From Lysobacterales bacterium (lineage in GTDB: Bacteria > Pseudomonadota > Gammaproteobacteria > Xanthomonadales > Marinicellaceae): a DNA stretch of 64,000 nucleotides. Below the pieces are notes generated by a model. That model did no database searches. It was not told the origin of the DNA and saw only the letters and a program-made list of their open reading frames with translations. A program made the translations under genes and the position numbers. The first letter of the stretch is position 1. Every line of letters starts with the position of its first letter. Shown piece by piece: positions 1 through 7,825 of the stretch. The stretch spans positions 1 through 64,000 of the forward strand of contig JAMOMK010000036.1 in the NCBI GenBank assembly GCA_027067055.1, written 5' to 3'.

Positions 1-127
1 CACCAAAAGTAACAGAGAAAAACTCAGGATTTAGTTTGCGTAGTTTCTCTTGCGTATTACACAAAATGACCTTCTGTTCGTTGGTGCGAGCAGGGAAGAA
101 CTCAAAACTAAATTTCACTTTTTTCAT
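1..127 (-). CDS. metF: methylenetetrahydrofolate reductase, N-terminal fragment (partial, runs off window)
   Basis: Only the first 42 codons are present; the gene continues left of the window. The start is the ATG read leftward from base 127. The translation opens M-K-K-V-K-F-S-F-E-F-F-P-A-R-T and reaches P-E-F-F-S-V-T-F-G, which matches the FEFFPP...SVT(Y/F)G opening of 5,10-methylenetetrahydrofolate reductases. The family makes 5-methyl-THF for methionine synthesis, which fits its place downstream of metK and ahcY on the same strand. A double REP palindrome lies between it and ahcY. Most of the protein cannot be seen, so intactness is unknown. Confidence 0.82.
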   Translation of the reverse strand, partial: MKKVKFSFEFFPARTNEQKVILCNTQEKLRKLNPEFFSVTFG

Positions 128-145
128 TATAGTCACCATTATTAT

Positions 146-218
146 GTAAGGTGGGCCCCGCCCACCATATTATCAATCATGTTTATATTAAAACCATGAT
201 GGGCGGGGCCCATCTTAC
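146..218. repeat. REP doublet: two inverted copies of a GTAAGRTGGGC palindrome
   Basis: Two 23-base palindromic units, at 146-168 and 196-218, are inverted relative to each other. They agree at 21 of 23 positions, and the two differences keep each unit's own palindrome intact. The core is TGGGCCCCGCCCA. Related units occur at 4599-4623, 10714-10734, 11290-11305 and 24361-24380. The doublet sits in the ahcY-metF gap and would fold into a strong hairpin in that transcript. Confidence 0.85.
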
Positions 219-230
219 TAGGATAAGCTC

Positions 231-1637
231 CTAATATCGGTAGTGTTCAGGCTTATAAGGCCCATCTGGTGTTACACCAATATATGCTGCTTGCTTTTCA
301 GTTAAACGTGTTAACTTAACACCCACTCTGTCTAAGTGTAAACGTGCGACTTTTTCATCTAATATTTTTGGTAATACATAAACATCATTACCGTATTTAT
401 CACCATCACAAAATAGTTCAATTTGTGCTAATACTTGGTTGGTGAATGAGTTTGACATCACAAAACTTGGGTGGCCTGTTGCACAACCTAAGTTGATTAA
501 ACGTCCACGTGCAAGCAAGATGATTTTCTTACCATCGTCAAAAATAACATGATCAACCTGTGGTTTGATTTCATCCCATTGGCACTTTTCTTCAAGTCCA
601 GCCACATCAATTTCATTATCAAAATGGCCGATGTTACAAACGATTGTCTGGTCTTTCATCTTAGCCATGTGATCATATGTCACGATGTTATAGTTACCTG
701 TAGCGGTTACAACGATGTCTACTTGATCACATACATCATCCAATCTCACAACACGGTAACCTTCCATTGAAGCTTGTAGAGCGCAAATTGGATCAACTTC
801 TGTTATCAATACACTGGCACCGAGTCCACGTAGTGATTGTGCACAACCTTTACCAACATCGCCATAACCACAAACAACGGCTACTTTGCCCGCAATCATA
901 ACATCGGTTGCACGTTTGATGCCGTCGACCAAAGACTCGCGACAACCGTATAAGTTATCGAATTTTGATTTAGTGACTGAATCATTTACGTTGATTGCAG
1001 GAAATGGTAACTCACCCGCTTTAGCTAATTCGTACAATCTGTGTACACCTGTTGTTGTTTCTTCTGTAACGCCTTGGATACCAGCCAGTGCTTTAGTGTA
1101 CCAACCGTTACTTGTTGGTAGTCTTTTCTTGATTGAGTTGAAAAGACAAATTTCTTCTTCTGACTCAGGATTATCTAAAACTGAAGGATCTTTTTCAGCT
1201 TTAGAGCCAAGCATTAATAACATGGTTGCATCGCCGCCATCATCCAAAATCATGTTTGGTGTACCACCATCAGACCATTGCATAATGCGGTGCGTGTATT
1301 CCCAATATTCATCCAAAGTTTCACCTTTTACTGCAAAAACAGGAATGCCTTGGTCAGCAATAGCAGCAGCAGCATGATCTTGAGTTGAATAAATATTGCA
1401 TGATGCCCAGCGAACATCCGCACCTAAGTCAATTAGGGTTTCAATCAATATAGCCGTTTGCACTGTCATGTGTAATGAGCCAGCAATACGCGCGCCTTTT
1501 AATGGTTGCTTGCCTTTGTACTCTTCACGAATTGTCATTAATCCTGGCATTTCAGTTTCTGCAATACGGAACTCTTTATGTCCCCATTCGGCTAATGAAA
1601 TATCAGCAATGATGTAATCTTTGTTATTTTCTGTCAT
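231..1637 (-). CDS. ahcY: adenosylhomocysteinase (S-adenosylhomocysteine hydrolase)
   Basis: The 468-residue protein reversibly hydrolyses S-adenosylhomocysteine to adenosine and homocysteine, relieving product inhibition of methyltransferases. Family landmarks are present: SLHMTVQTA (about 54-62), [13 protein letters not shown] (about 189-201), SVTKSKFDN with the catalytic Lys/Asp region (about 220-228), the NAD-binding GYGDVGKG (about 257-264) and the C-terminal KPEHYRY. It lies between metK and metF on the same strand, the order of the activated-methyl cycle. The start ATG at 1637 follows a palindromic repeat cluster. I saw no SAH riboswitch upstream. Confidence 0.98.
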   Translation of the reverse strand: MTENNKDYIIADISLAEWGHKEFRIAETEMPGLMTIREEYKGKQPLKGARIAGSLHMTVQTAILIETLIDLGADVRWASCNIYSTQDHAAAAIADQGIPVFAVKGETLDEYWEYTHRIMQWSDGGTPNMILDDGGDATMLLMLGSKAEKDPSVLDNPESEEEICLFNSIKKRLPTSNGWYTKALAGIQGVTEETTTGVHRLYELAKAGELPFPAINVNDSVTKSKFDNLYGCRESLVDGIKRATDVMIAGKVAVVCGYGDVGKGCAQSLRGLGASVLITEVDPICALQASMEGYRVVRLDDVCDQVDIVVTATGNYNIVTYDHMAKMKDQTIVCNIGHFDNEIDVAGLEEKCQWDEIKPQVDHVIFDDGKKIILLARGRLINLGCATGHPSFVMSNSFTNQVLAQIELFCDGDKYGNDVYVLPKILDEKVARLHLDRVGVKLTRLTEKQAAYIGVTPDGPYKPEHYRY

Positions 1638-1666
1638 GTTTTTCTCTATTTTAAGTTTAATTACTT

Positions 1667-1774
1667 GGGGCGTGGACTTTAGTCCACGGGTTTAATTTAA
1701 TGGACTAAAGTCCATTCCCCATTATCAGTTTTCCCCCATTAATTCAGTAGTTTGGGGCGTGGACTTTATAGTCC
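1667..1774. repeat. palindromic repeat cluster (TGGACTnnAGTCCA units) in the metK-ahcY gap
   Basis: Three related units lie in about 108 bases. Unit 1 (1667-1690) contains CGTGGACT-TT-AGTCCACG. Unit 2 (1699-1716) contains AATGGACT-AA-AGTCCATT. Unit 3 (about 1754-1774) begins with the same GGGGCGTGGACTTTA as unit 1 and ends in the last codons of metK, so the metK stop codon (1766-1768) lies inside the repeat. The units could form serial hairpins in the metK-ahcY message. Confidence 0.8.
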
Positions 1775-2935
1775 TGCTGCATCTCGCAACAATTCTGCTT
1801 TATCTGTTTTTTCCCAAGTAAAATCAGCATCTTCACGACCCAAATGTCCGTAAGCAGCTGTTTTTTGGTAAATTGGGCGAATTAAGTCCAAACCAGTGAT
1901 GATTCCATAAGGTGTTAAATCAAAGTGTTCACGGACGAGTTCTTCAATACGTGCTTCAGGAATTTTGTTTGTTCCAAAAGTTGTTACTGAAATTGAAGTG
2001 GGTTTTGCAACACCAATGGCGTAAGAAACTTGCACTTCGCATCTATCAGCAAGACCTGCGGCGACAATATTTTTTGCCACATAACGGGTCGCATAAGCTG
2101 CAGAACGATCCACTTTTGAAGGATCTTTACCAGAAAAAGCACCGCCACCATGACGTGCCATGCCTCCGTAAGTATCGACAATAATTTTACGACCAGTTAA
2201 ACCACAATCACCAACAGGACCACCAATAACGAATTTGCCTGTTGGGTTGATGTGGTATTGAGTATTGGCATCCAACCATTGGGCAGGCAATACAGGCTTG
2301 ATGATTTCTTCCATAACTGCTTCGCGTAAATCTTTAAGCGAAATATCTTCATCGTGTTGAGTGGATAAAACCACTGCATCAATAGCAACAGGCTTGTTAT
2401 CAACATACCTAAAAGTTAATTGTGATTTTGCATCAGGGCGTAACCATGATAATTTATCAGCACGGCGTACATAGGCTTGACGCTCAACCAAGCGGTGGGA
2501 ATAAGTAATTGGAGCAGGCATCAAAACATCGGTTTCATTTGATGCATAACCAAACATTAAGCCTTGGTCTCCAGCACCCTGTTCTTTGGCAGTGCTTCTG
2601 TCAACACCTTGATTAATATCGACTGACTGTTTGCCAATTAATGACATAACCGCACAGGTGTTGCCGTCAAATCCGACATCTGAATTGTTGTAGCCAACAT
2701 CGGTGATGACTTTGCGTACAACATCATCAAGGTCAACCCATGCAGAGGTTGTCACTTCGCCAGCTATAATGGCAGTTCCTGTTTTAACCATGGTTTCACA
2801 GGCAACGCGGGCGGATTTGTCTTGCTCTAAAATGGCATCAAGGACCGCATCAGAAATCTGATCCGCCAATTTGTCAGGATGTCCTTCGGATACTGATTCC
2901 GAGGTAAATAGATACTCATTGCTATTTTGGCTCAT
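1766..2935 (-). CDS. metK: S-adenosylmethionine synthetase
   Basis: The 389-residue enzyme makes S-adenosylmethionine from methionine and ATP. Visible family motifs are [15 protein letters not shown] near residues 17-30, the [12 protein letters not shown] stretch and the glycine-rich phosphate loop [16 protein letters not shown]. Length is typical. It heads the minus-strand metK-ahcY-metF group and is transcribed away from the acyltransferase gene at 3074. The C-terminal residues and stop codon overlap a dispersed palindromic repeat. No SAM riboswitch or clear MetJ operator is visible in the 138-base upstream gap. Confidence 0.98.
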   Translation of the reverse strand: MSQNSNEYLFTSESVSEGHPDKLADQISDAVLDAILEQDKSARVACETMVKTGTAIIAGEVTTSAWVDLDDVVRKVITDVGYNNSDVGFDGNTCAVMSLIGKQSVDINQGVDRSTAKEQGAGDQGLMFGYASNETDVLMPAPITYSHRLVERQAYVRRADKLSWLRPDAKSQLTFRYVDNKPVAIDAVVLSTQHDEDISLKDLREAVMEEIIKPVLPAQWLDANTQYHINPTGKFVIGGPVGDCGLTGRKIIVDTYGGMARHGGGAFSGKDPSKVDRSAAYATRYVAKNIVAAGLADRCEVQVSYAIGVAKPTSISVTTFGTNKIPEARIEELVREHFDLTPYGIITGLDLIRPIYQKTAAYGHLGREDADFTWEKTDKAELLRDAAGL

Positions 2936-3073
2936 AATAATATATCTCTATATTTGAATAAAGAGATGTATTTTATAGATGAGATGGTTAAATGTGTAGT
3001 GAAAAGGCAAAACTTGATGAAAAATAACAGATTTATCGTTAAAATTATGGAATATTATAAATTATGAGAAAAT

Positions 3074-3937
3074 ATGTCCACAGTTAAGGGATTCATTATA
3101 CTAATGGTTGTCATTGTCAATACATTGTTTTGGGTGCCTGTTTTGGTGCTATTCTCTCTAGTAAAACTTATTATTCCTTTAGCGATAGTGAGAAAGTATG
3201 TTTCTAAATTTCTTGTCTGGATTGCTAATAATTGGATTTGGCTGAATTCCAAAATTCATTTATTGTTTCACGGTAATAAAGTTGAGTTGAAAGGTATGGA
3301 AGATTTAAAACCCGATGATTGGTATTTGGTTATTAGTAATCATGCGGCAGCAGCAGATATTCCTATCCTGCAGAATGTATTCTATAAGAAAATTCCATTC
3401 TTAAAATTCTTCCTAAAACACGAACTTATCTATGTACCTTTTTTAGGTGTGGCATGGTGGGCGCTTGATTTTCCATTTATGCGTCGTTTTTCGGCGAATT
3501 ATTTAGCCAAAAATCCACACATGAAAGGCAAGGATTTAGAAGTGACAAAAAAAGCCTGTGAAAAGTTTAAAGATTATCCTATATCAGTGATAAATTTTAT
3601 AGAAGGCACGCGTTTTTCAAAGGAAAAACACAAAAAACAACATTCAAAATACAAGCATTTACTCAAACCAAAATCAGGTGGAATCGGATTCGTATTGGGT
3701 TCGATGGGTGAGCAAATGAATTATTTGGTACAAACTAGCCTAAATTATTCTCCAAAAGCGCCCTCCGCATGGGAATATTTATGTGGAAAGTATGATAAGG
3801 TGGAAATAATAGTAGAAAAAATTAACATCCCAGACAATTTGAAAAATAGAAACTATATCACCGATATGGAATTCAGAAAAGAATTGCAACAATGGCTTAA
3901 TGGCTTATGGGAGAATCAAGATGCGAGGTTATCATGA
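3074..3937 (+). CDS. YihG-like 1-acylglycerol-3-phosphate O-acyltransferase (PlsC family)
   Basis: The 287-residue protein has an N-terminal hydrophobic segment (about 7-40). It then carries the acyltransferase motif H-x4-D as NHAAAADIP (H90, D95) and the glycerolipid-binding F-I-E-G-T-R motif (175-180). The sub-family features around PFMRR and KHLLKPKSGG resemble YihG/YihR-type inner-membrane acyltransferases, which acylate lysophosphatidic acid or related lysolipids. Its stop codon overlaps the start of the next gene (ATGA at 3934), so translation of the repeat protein is probably coupled. The exact lipid substrate cannot be told from sequence. Confidence 0.88.
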   Translation: MSTVKGFIILMVVIVNTLFWVPVLVLFSLVKLIIPLAIVRKYVSKFLVWIANNWIWLNSKIHLLFHGNKVELKGMEDLKPDDWYLVISNHAAAADIPILQNVFYKKIPFLKFFLKHELIYVPFLGVAWWALDFPFMRRFSANYLAKNPHMKGKDLEVTKKACEKFKDYPISVINFIEGTRFSKEKHKKQHSKYKHLLKPKSGGIGFVLGSMGEQMNYLVQTSLNYSPKAPSAWEYLCGKYDKVEIIVEKINIPDNLKNRNYITDMEFRKELQQWLNGLWENQDARLS

Positions 3938-4587
3938 GTGCTGAAAATTTATTTGATGTAGTGTTTAAAGGCAAATTTGCTAGAGAACTGGAAAAAAATA
4001 GAGCAGTTTTACATTTTTCAAAAGTCTTTAAATTACCTGTTGAAAAGGCAGAAAGATTCTTCGATGGCAATCCGCGCGTACTAAAAAAAGACCAAGTGCT
4101 TGAAAAAGCAAACAGCTTCCGTCAAGCATTAAAAAAAGCAGGCTTGAAAGTTTCTTTAGTCAAAAGGGTTAATGAAAACTTCAAAGCCGAGCTCACCATG
4201 TCAGCACCAGGTGTGATACTTGTTTCGCCTCCTGCACCAATCGTTGCGAATATCCCGACCTCACAGTTTTCACTGGATGAAGTGGGTGCACAATTCGCCA
4301 ACCCAGAACCTGTGGTACCTGTCAATATAGACACCACCTCATTCACTATTGACGAAGAAGACCGAGAGATTGTCGAAAAAGAAGAAATCCCCGAACCAGA
4401 ATTTGACGTCTCAAGCATCAGCTTAGATGAAGTCGGTGCCATCTTCGACGAACCACAAGAACTCCCAGGACCACACCTCGATATCTCCGACTTATCTTTA
4501 GATGAAGTCGGCGCAACGATTGTTGAGAAAAAACCAATAGCACCCGTTGAAATTGATACAAGTGGTATAAAATTGTTTGAAGAGTGA
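3934..4587 (+). CDS. unknown protein: small N-terminal alpha/beta domain plus SLDEVGA repeats
   Basis: I do not recognise a named family. The ATG at 3934 was chosen because it forms an ATGA overlap with the upstream gene and follows GCGAGG; the frame is also open for nine codons upstream. Residues 1-78 form a compact domain (FDVVFKGKF...RVLKKDQVLEKA...AGLKVSL) resembling, from memory, an N-terminal domain found before membrane modules in other proteobacterial proteins. Residues 105-217 are acidic and proline-rich with SLDEVGA at about 113, 163 and 188 and a degenerate FTIDEED copy at 137. There is no signal peptide or membrane segment, so it is probably cytoplasmic. Confidence 0.75.
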   Translation: MSAENLFDVVFKGKFARELEKNRAVLHFSKVFKLPVEKAERFFDGNPRVLKKDQVLEKANSFRQALKKAGLKVSLVKRVNENFKAELTMSAPGVILVSPPAPIVANIPTSQFSLDEVGAQFANPEPVVPVNIDTTSFTIDEEDREIVEKEEIPEPEFDVSSISLDEVGAIFDEPQELPGPHLDISDLSLDEVGATIVEKKPIAPVEIDTSGIKLFEE

Positions 4588-4598
4588 AAAGTATCTCC

Positions 4599-4623
4599 GT
4601 AGGATGGGCAGGGCCCATCCTAC
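4599..4623. repeat. single REP palindrome
   Basis: GTAGGATGGGC-A-GGGCCCATCCTAC-type palindrome just downstream of the repeat-protein gene, belonging to the same family as the 146-218 doublet. It may act as a transcript end stabiliser. The remaining 4624-4872 holds a weak hairpin (ATACAG/CTGTAT near 4637-4653) and no credible gene. Confidence 0.8.
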
Positions 4624-4872
4624 AAGTGCAAAACAAGATACAGTATTTCTGTATTGCAACTTTGGTTTGGTTCGGATATACGCATAACTAACAAAATTGA
4701 CCATTACAAGGAGATCCTTATTTGCCCACGAGTTATCGTTGGGGATATGGTGAGGATTTTAAATTAAATGAGTAAGTTAGTTCCAATTTAATGCTAATTA
4801 ATCGATTCTATATATTCTAGGCTATAATCACAGCTTGTTTTATTTATCTTTTATCAAAGGAGTTAATTTCTT

Positions 4873-5115
4873 ATGAGTGATCCTTTACATGGGAAAACAC
4901 TAAAATTTATTGTTACCGAATTGCAGCAAAATTATGGATGGGAGAAGCTTGGTCAATTAGTTAAAATTAATTGTTTTAACATAGACCCTTCTCTGAACTC
5001 TAGCCTTAAATTTTTACGCAAAACACCATGGGCGCGAAAACAAGTCGAACAATTGTATATTAGGTCTTTGCAAAAAGAGTCGCCCTTTTCTTGGAATTCA
5101 AACAAGTCAGACTAA
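4873..5115 (+). CDS. VF530-family (DUF2132) small DNA-binding-like protein
   Basis: The 80-residue protein starts at ATG 4873 behind a good AAGGAG. DPLHGKTL at the N-terminus, NYGWEKLGQLVKINCF, and SLKFLRKTPWARKQVE match the VF530/DUF2132 family, a small SAP-like fold first solved from Vibrio fischeri and proposed to bind DNA. The cellular role is not established. It is followed after only 10 bases by the DUF2161 gene, so the two are probably co-transcribed. Confidence 0.88.
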   Translation: MSDPLHGKTLKFIVTELQQNYGWEKLGQLVKINCFNIDPSLNSSLKFLRKTPWARKQVEQLYIRSLQKESPFSWNSNKSD

Positions 5116-5125
5116 TTGATACTCA

Positions 5126-5791
5126 ATGAAAGAATCCGATCTTTATATTCCATTAAAACACTTTCTAGAAGCCCAAGACTATGAGGTCAAAGGTGAGGTG
5201 GGGCAGTGTGATGTCATGGCGGTACGTGGTGATGAAGAGCCTGTAATTATTGAGTTTAAATTATCCATAAATTTATCCGTAGTTCTGCAAGCAGTGGATC
5301 GTTTGTCTTTGTCTTCAAAAGTTTATATCGGCATACCAAAAAATTATAAAATTCAGCGACACCGTAAACGTAAAATTCTAAAACTCTTGAAGATGCTTGG
5401 CTTGGGATTGATTGTCATTGATCCAAGCATTAAAACAGGAAGTGTTGATATTGTAATCGACCCAAAGCCATATAAACCTAGAAACTCTAAGCCACGATTG
5501 CAACGCTTGTTGGGTGAGTTTATGTACAGAGATGGCGATCCAAATCTTGGTGGAGCATCTACCAAGCAAGGCAGAATGACTGCTTACAGACAACGCGCCT
5601 TAGCTGTTGGAATCTATTTACACAAAAATGGAGCAACTAAAGCCTCCGAGGTTTCAAAACAAACCCAGCAGCCAAAAGCCAGGGATATTTTATATAACAA
5701 TTATTACGGTTGGTTTGAAAAGCAATCCAGAGGCATCTATCAGTTAACAGAAGCTGGACGAGTTGTTATTAAAAAAGTGGAGGAGGAGTAA
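5126..5791 (+). CDS. DUF2161 family protein with PD-(D/E)XK nuclease-like fold
   Basis: The 221-residue protein shows the nuclease-fold core D29...E43-x-K45 (GQCDVMAV...VIIEFKLS), then a helix-rich middle and a C-terminal segment (about 150-220) that looks like a winged-helix (TKASEVSKQTQQPKARDILYNNYYGWFEK...GIYQLTEAGRVVI). This agrees with DUF2161, annotated as a putative PD-(D/E)XK phosphodiesterase. No substrate is known. It sits directly behind the VF530-like gene; together they could be a small DNA-transaction pair, which is inference. Confidence 0.85.
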   Translation: MKESDLYIPLKHFLEAQDYEVKGEVGQCDVMAVRGDEEPVIIEFKLSINLSVVLQAVDRLSLSSKVYIGIPKNYKIQRHRKRKILKLLKMLGLGLIVIDPSIKTGSVDIVIDPKPYKPRNSKPRLQRLLGEFMYRDGDPNLGGASTKQGRMTAYRQRALAVGIYLHKNGATKASEVSKQTQQPKARDILYNNYYGWFEKQSRGIYQLTEAGRVVIKKVEEE

Positions 5792-5823
5792 ATTTTAGAT
5801 ATAACCCTTCTGACTTCAGGAAC

Positions 5824-6234
5824 TTATTTAATCAAAGTGGTAAAAGTCTTCTTTTTCTTCAATCGATAGATGTCAAAGTCTCTGTCTATGGTGGCAATGG
5901 TATCAATTTTGAGTTTGTCTGCGACGAAGACTAAACAGGCGTCGGCAAAATCCATGGGTAAATCGGCATACTTTAACATCATTTGAGCAATGTCATGAAA
6001 ATCGTGGCTGCTAATATTCTCGATTTTTATTGCCCCTGAGTAAATCCATTGAAGAAAATCAGCTTGTGCATGACGAGAAAAACCCAATAAATGCAAGGTT
6101 TCAGTGATGGATGCCAATGTGGTAATTAATTCAGCAGAATTGTTTTTGATAAATTCAACCGAAGCCTTGTAGTATTTATCAGAACCATCAAACAAAGCAA
6201 TCATCGGGCCAGAATCAATTAAGATTTTATCCAT
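5824..6234 (-). CDS. PIN-domain toxin (VapC-like)
   Basis: The start is taken as ATG at 6234 (M-D-K-I-L-I-D-S); five extra in-frame codons upstream overlap the antitoxin more deeply. PIN hallmarks are the N-terminal acidic residue in ILIDSGP, the middle DFADACLVFVADK and the late TIATIDRDFDIYR, giving the conserved aspartates of a metal-dependent RNase. At 136 residues it has normal VapC size. The ATG lies in an ATGGATAA overlap with the stop of the ribbon-helix-helix gene upstream, as is usual for type II toxin-antitoxin pairs. The RNA target is unknown. Confidence 0.86.
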   Translation of the reverse strand: MDKILIDSGPMIALFDGSDKYYKASVEFIKNNSAELITTLASITETLHLLGFSRHAQADFLQWIYSGAIKIENISSHDFHDIAQMMLKYADLPMDFADACLVFVADKLKIDTIATIDRDFDIYRLKKKKTFTTLIK

Positions 6235-6472
6235 GATGTTTCTTTTCAAGAATGTCCTTTAACAGAGTTTTTCTGTCTTGTGCTAGATTGCCTTTGCCAC
6301 TGCTGTACTTGCCAAATTTATCTTCGCCAGTTTCCCAAGGTGTGGGTGGTTGGTACTCAACAATATACTGCGCTAGACACTCGCGCACAAATTCAGACTT
6401 TGTCTTACCAGTCTGTTTCGCTAAGTAATCAATGTTCTTTTCCATATCTTTTTCGAGTCTAATGTTAAGCAT
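6227..6472 (-). CDS. ribbon-helix-helix antitoxin of the PIN toxin pair
   Basis: The ribbon-helix-helix motif is plain: MLNIRLEKDMEKNIDYLAKQTGKTKSEFVRECLAQY in the first 36 residues, followed by an acidic/hydrophilic tail that would wrap the toxin. The ATG at 6472 fits the usual start directly before the DNA-contacting strand, but ATGs at 6499 and 6511 are in frame and no strong ribosome site decides between them. Its product would repress the pair and neutralise the PIN toxin, whose start overlaps its stop. Confidence 0.82.
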   Translation of the reverse strand: MLNIRLEKDMEKNIDYLAKQTGKTKSEFVRECLAQYIVEYQPPTPWETGEDKFGKYSSGKGNLAQDRKTLLKDILEKKHHG

Positions 6473-6540
6473 AATATTTCTATTTTTTGCGTATGACATA
6501 TTGTAATACAAATAAATAGAAGTTTCAATTATATTTATCG

Positions 6541-6596
6541 CTTCTCTTAGCGTTCTTTGCGTTACTTAACAGCGAAGCTGTGGCGAAAGCCAAAGT
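6541..6596. repeat. dispersed intergenic repeat, copy 1 (TTCTTTGCG...GAAGCTGTGGCG)
   Basis: The segment TTAGCGTTCTTTGCG...AGCGAAGCTGTGGCGAAAGCCAAAG recurs with several substitutions at 24259-24317. It lies directly before sbcD and adds in-frame codons upstream of that gene, which are repeat and not protein. Confidence 0.7.
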
Positions 6597-6613
6597 TATG
6601 TTATTATTCAAAC

Positions 6614-7825
6614 ATGAAAATCCTCCATACATCTGACTGGCATTTAGGGCAGTATTTCCTTGGGAAATCACGCCAGAATGAGCATAAGCAATTTCTAGAT
6701 TGGTTGCTTGTCTGTGCTTGCGAGAATCAAGTGGGTGCGATTATTGTCGCGGGTGATATTTTTGATACGGGTTCACCACCTTCTTATGCGCGGGAGTTGT
6801 ATAATCAGTTTATTGAGGATTTACAAGCAACAAAGATTAAGTTGGTTGTTGTTGGTGGTAACCACGATTCGGTGGCGACTTTGGGGGAATCCAAAGGTTT
6901 GTTGAAGTTGCTTAATACTTTTGTTATCCCTGGCGTGATGGCAAATCCTGATGAACAAGTCATTACCTTAACCGATAAAAATAAACAGCCTGTTGCGATG
7001 ATTTGTGCGGTGCCATTTTTGCGGGCGCGTGATTTGCAGTTTTCACAAGCAGGTTTGTCGGGTCAACAAAAACAAGCCTCACTACAACAAGCCATAAGCG
7101 AGCATTACCAACAAATATACGATTTAGCTAAAGCACAACGTCAAGTCACAGGCAAAAAGATTCCGATAATTGCCACGGGACATTTGGCAACAGTGGGTGC
7201 CAAGACTTCAGATTCGGTACGGGATATTTATATTGGCACTTTGGAGAGTTTTTCATCCAACAATTTTCCTCCAGCCGAATACATCGCTTTGGGTCATATT
7301 CATCGTGCTCAAAAAGTGGGTAAGACTGAACATATTCGTTATTGTGGTTCACCTATTACTTTGAGTTTTGATGAATTAAACTCTGCTAAAAAAGTTTTGT
7401 TAGTTGAATTTAATGAAGATAAATTACAAGAAGTTAAGGAACTCGAAGTTCCGTGTTTTCAACAGTTAAAACAAATCAAAGGAGATTTGGCAGAAATTGA
7501 AAAGCAGTTGAGTGAATTAAAGGGTAATATTTGGTTGGATATAGAAGTTTCTACCGAAGACTATTTAGGTGATTTGCATCAACGCATCGAAGGCATGGTT
7601 ACTGATAAACCTTTAGAGGTATTAAAACTTCGACGAAAGAAACAACAAAAGCTAAAGAGTCTTGAGCAGGTTGAAAAAGAAACATTGCAAGAACTCACAC
7701 CACTGGATGTGTTAACTCAGCGTTTGGCAGAAGAAGAGTGGGATAGCAAAGAACAAAAGAAACTTAAAAAGCACATCACCAAAGCCTTTAATAGCATAGT
7801 TGAGGATTTACATGAAAATCCTTAG
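6614..7825 (+). CDS. sbcD: exonuclease SbcCD, nuclease subunit SbcD
   Basis: The start is ATG 6614, giving MKILHTSDWHLG; upstream in-frame codons are repeat DNA. Calcineurin-like phosphoesterase motifs are in order: SDWHLG, GDIFDTG, GGNHDS, GHLATVG, and LGHIHRAQ. The protein of about 403 residues is the Mn-dependent nuclease of the Mre11/Rad50-type complex that cleaves hairpins and processes DNA ends. It overlaps sbcC by 14 bases, so the subunits are probably translationally coupled. The many palindromic repeats in this window are plausible physiological substrates, which is inference. Confidence 0.97.
   Translation: MKILHTSDWHLGQYFLGKSRQNEHKQFLDWLLVCACENQVGAIIVAGDIFDTGSPPSYARELYNQFIEDLQATKIKLVVVGGNHDSVATLGESKGLLKLLNTFVIPGVMANPDEQVITLTDKNKQPVAMICAVPFLRARDLQFSQAGLSGQQKQASLQQAISEHYQQIYDLAKAQRQVTGKKIPIIATGHLATVGAKTSDSVRDIYIGTLESFSSNNFPPAEYIALGHIHRAQKVGKTEHIRYCGSPITLSFDELNSAKKVLLVEFNEDKLQEVKELEVPCFQQLKQIKGDLAEIEKQLSELKGNIWLDIEVSTEDYLGDLHQRIEGMVTDKPLEVLKLRRKKQQKLKSLEQVEKETLQELTPLDVLTQRLAEEEWDSKEQKKLKKHITKAFNSIVEDLHENP

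Noticed and set aside
886-1377. 163-codon plus-strand ORF opposite ahcY
   Set aside because: It lies wholly within the clearly real ahcY gene on the other strand and has no family resemblance; it is a shadow frame.
1638-1765. SAH riboswitch upstream of ahcY
   Set aside because: The gap is made of palindromic repeats and lacks the conserved SAH aptamer core.
2936-3073. SAM riboswitch or MetJ box upstream of metK
   Set aside because: No aptamer-like fold and no AGACGTCT-like tandem sites were seen.
4718-4772. Short TTG ORF (17 aa) behind AAGGAG before the VF530 gene
   Set aside because: Too short, no recognised peptide, and the reading frame ends quickly; the AAGGAG is likely chance.
5126-6472. 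Restriction or anti-phage unit formed by the DUF2161 protein and the toxin pair
   Set aside because: The genes are convergent and separate, and nothing shows a shared function.
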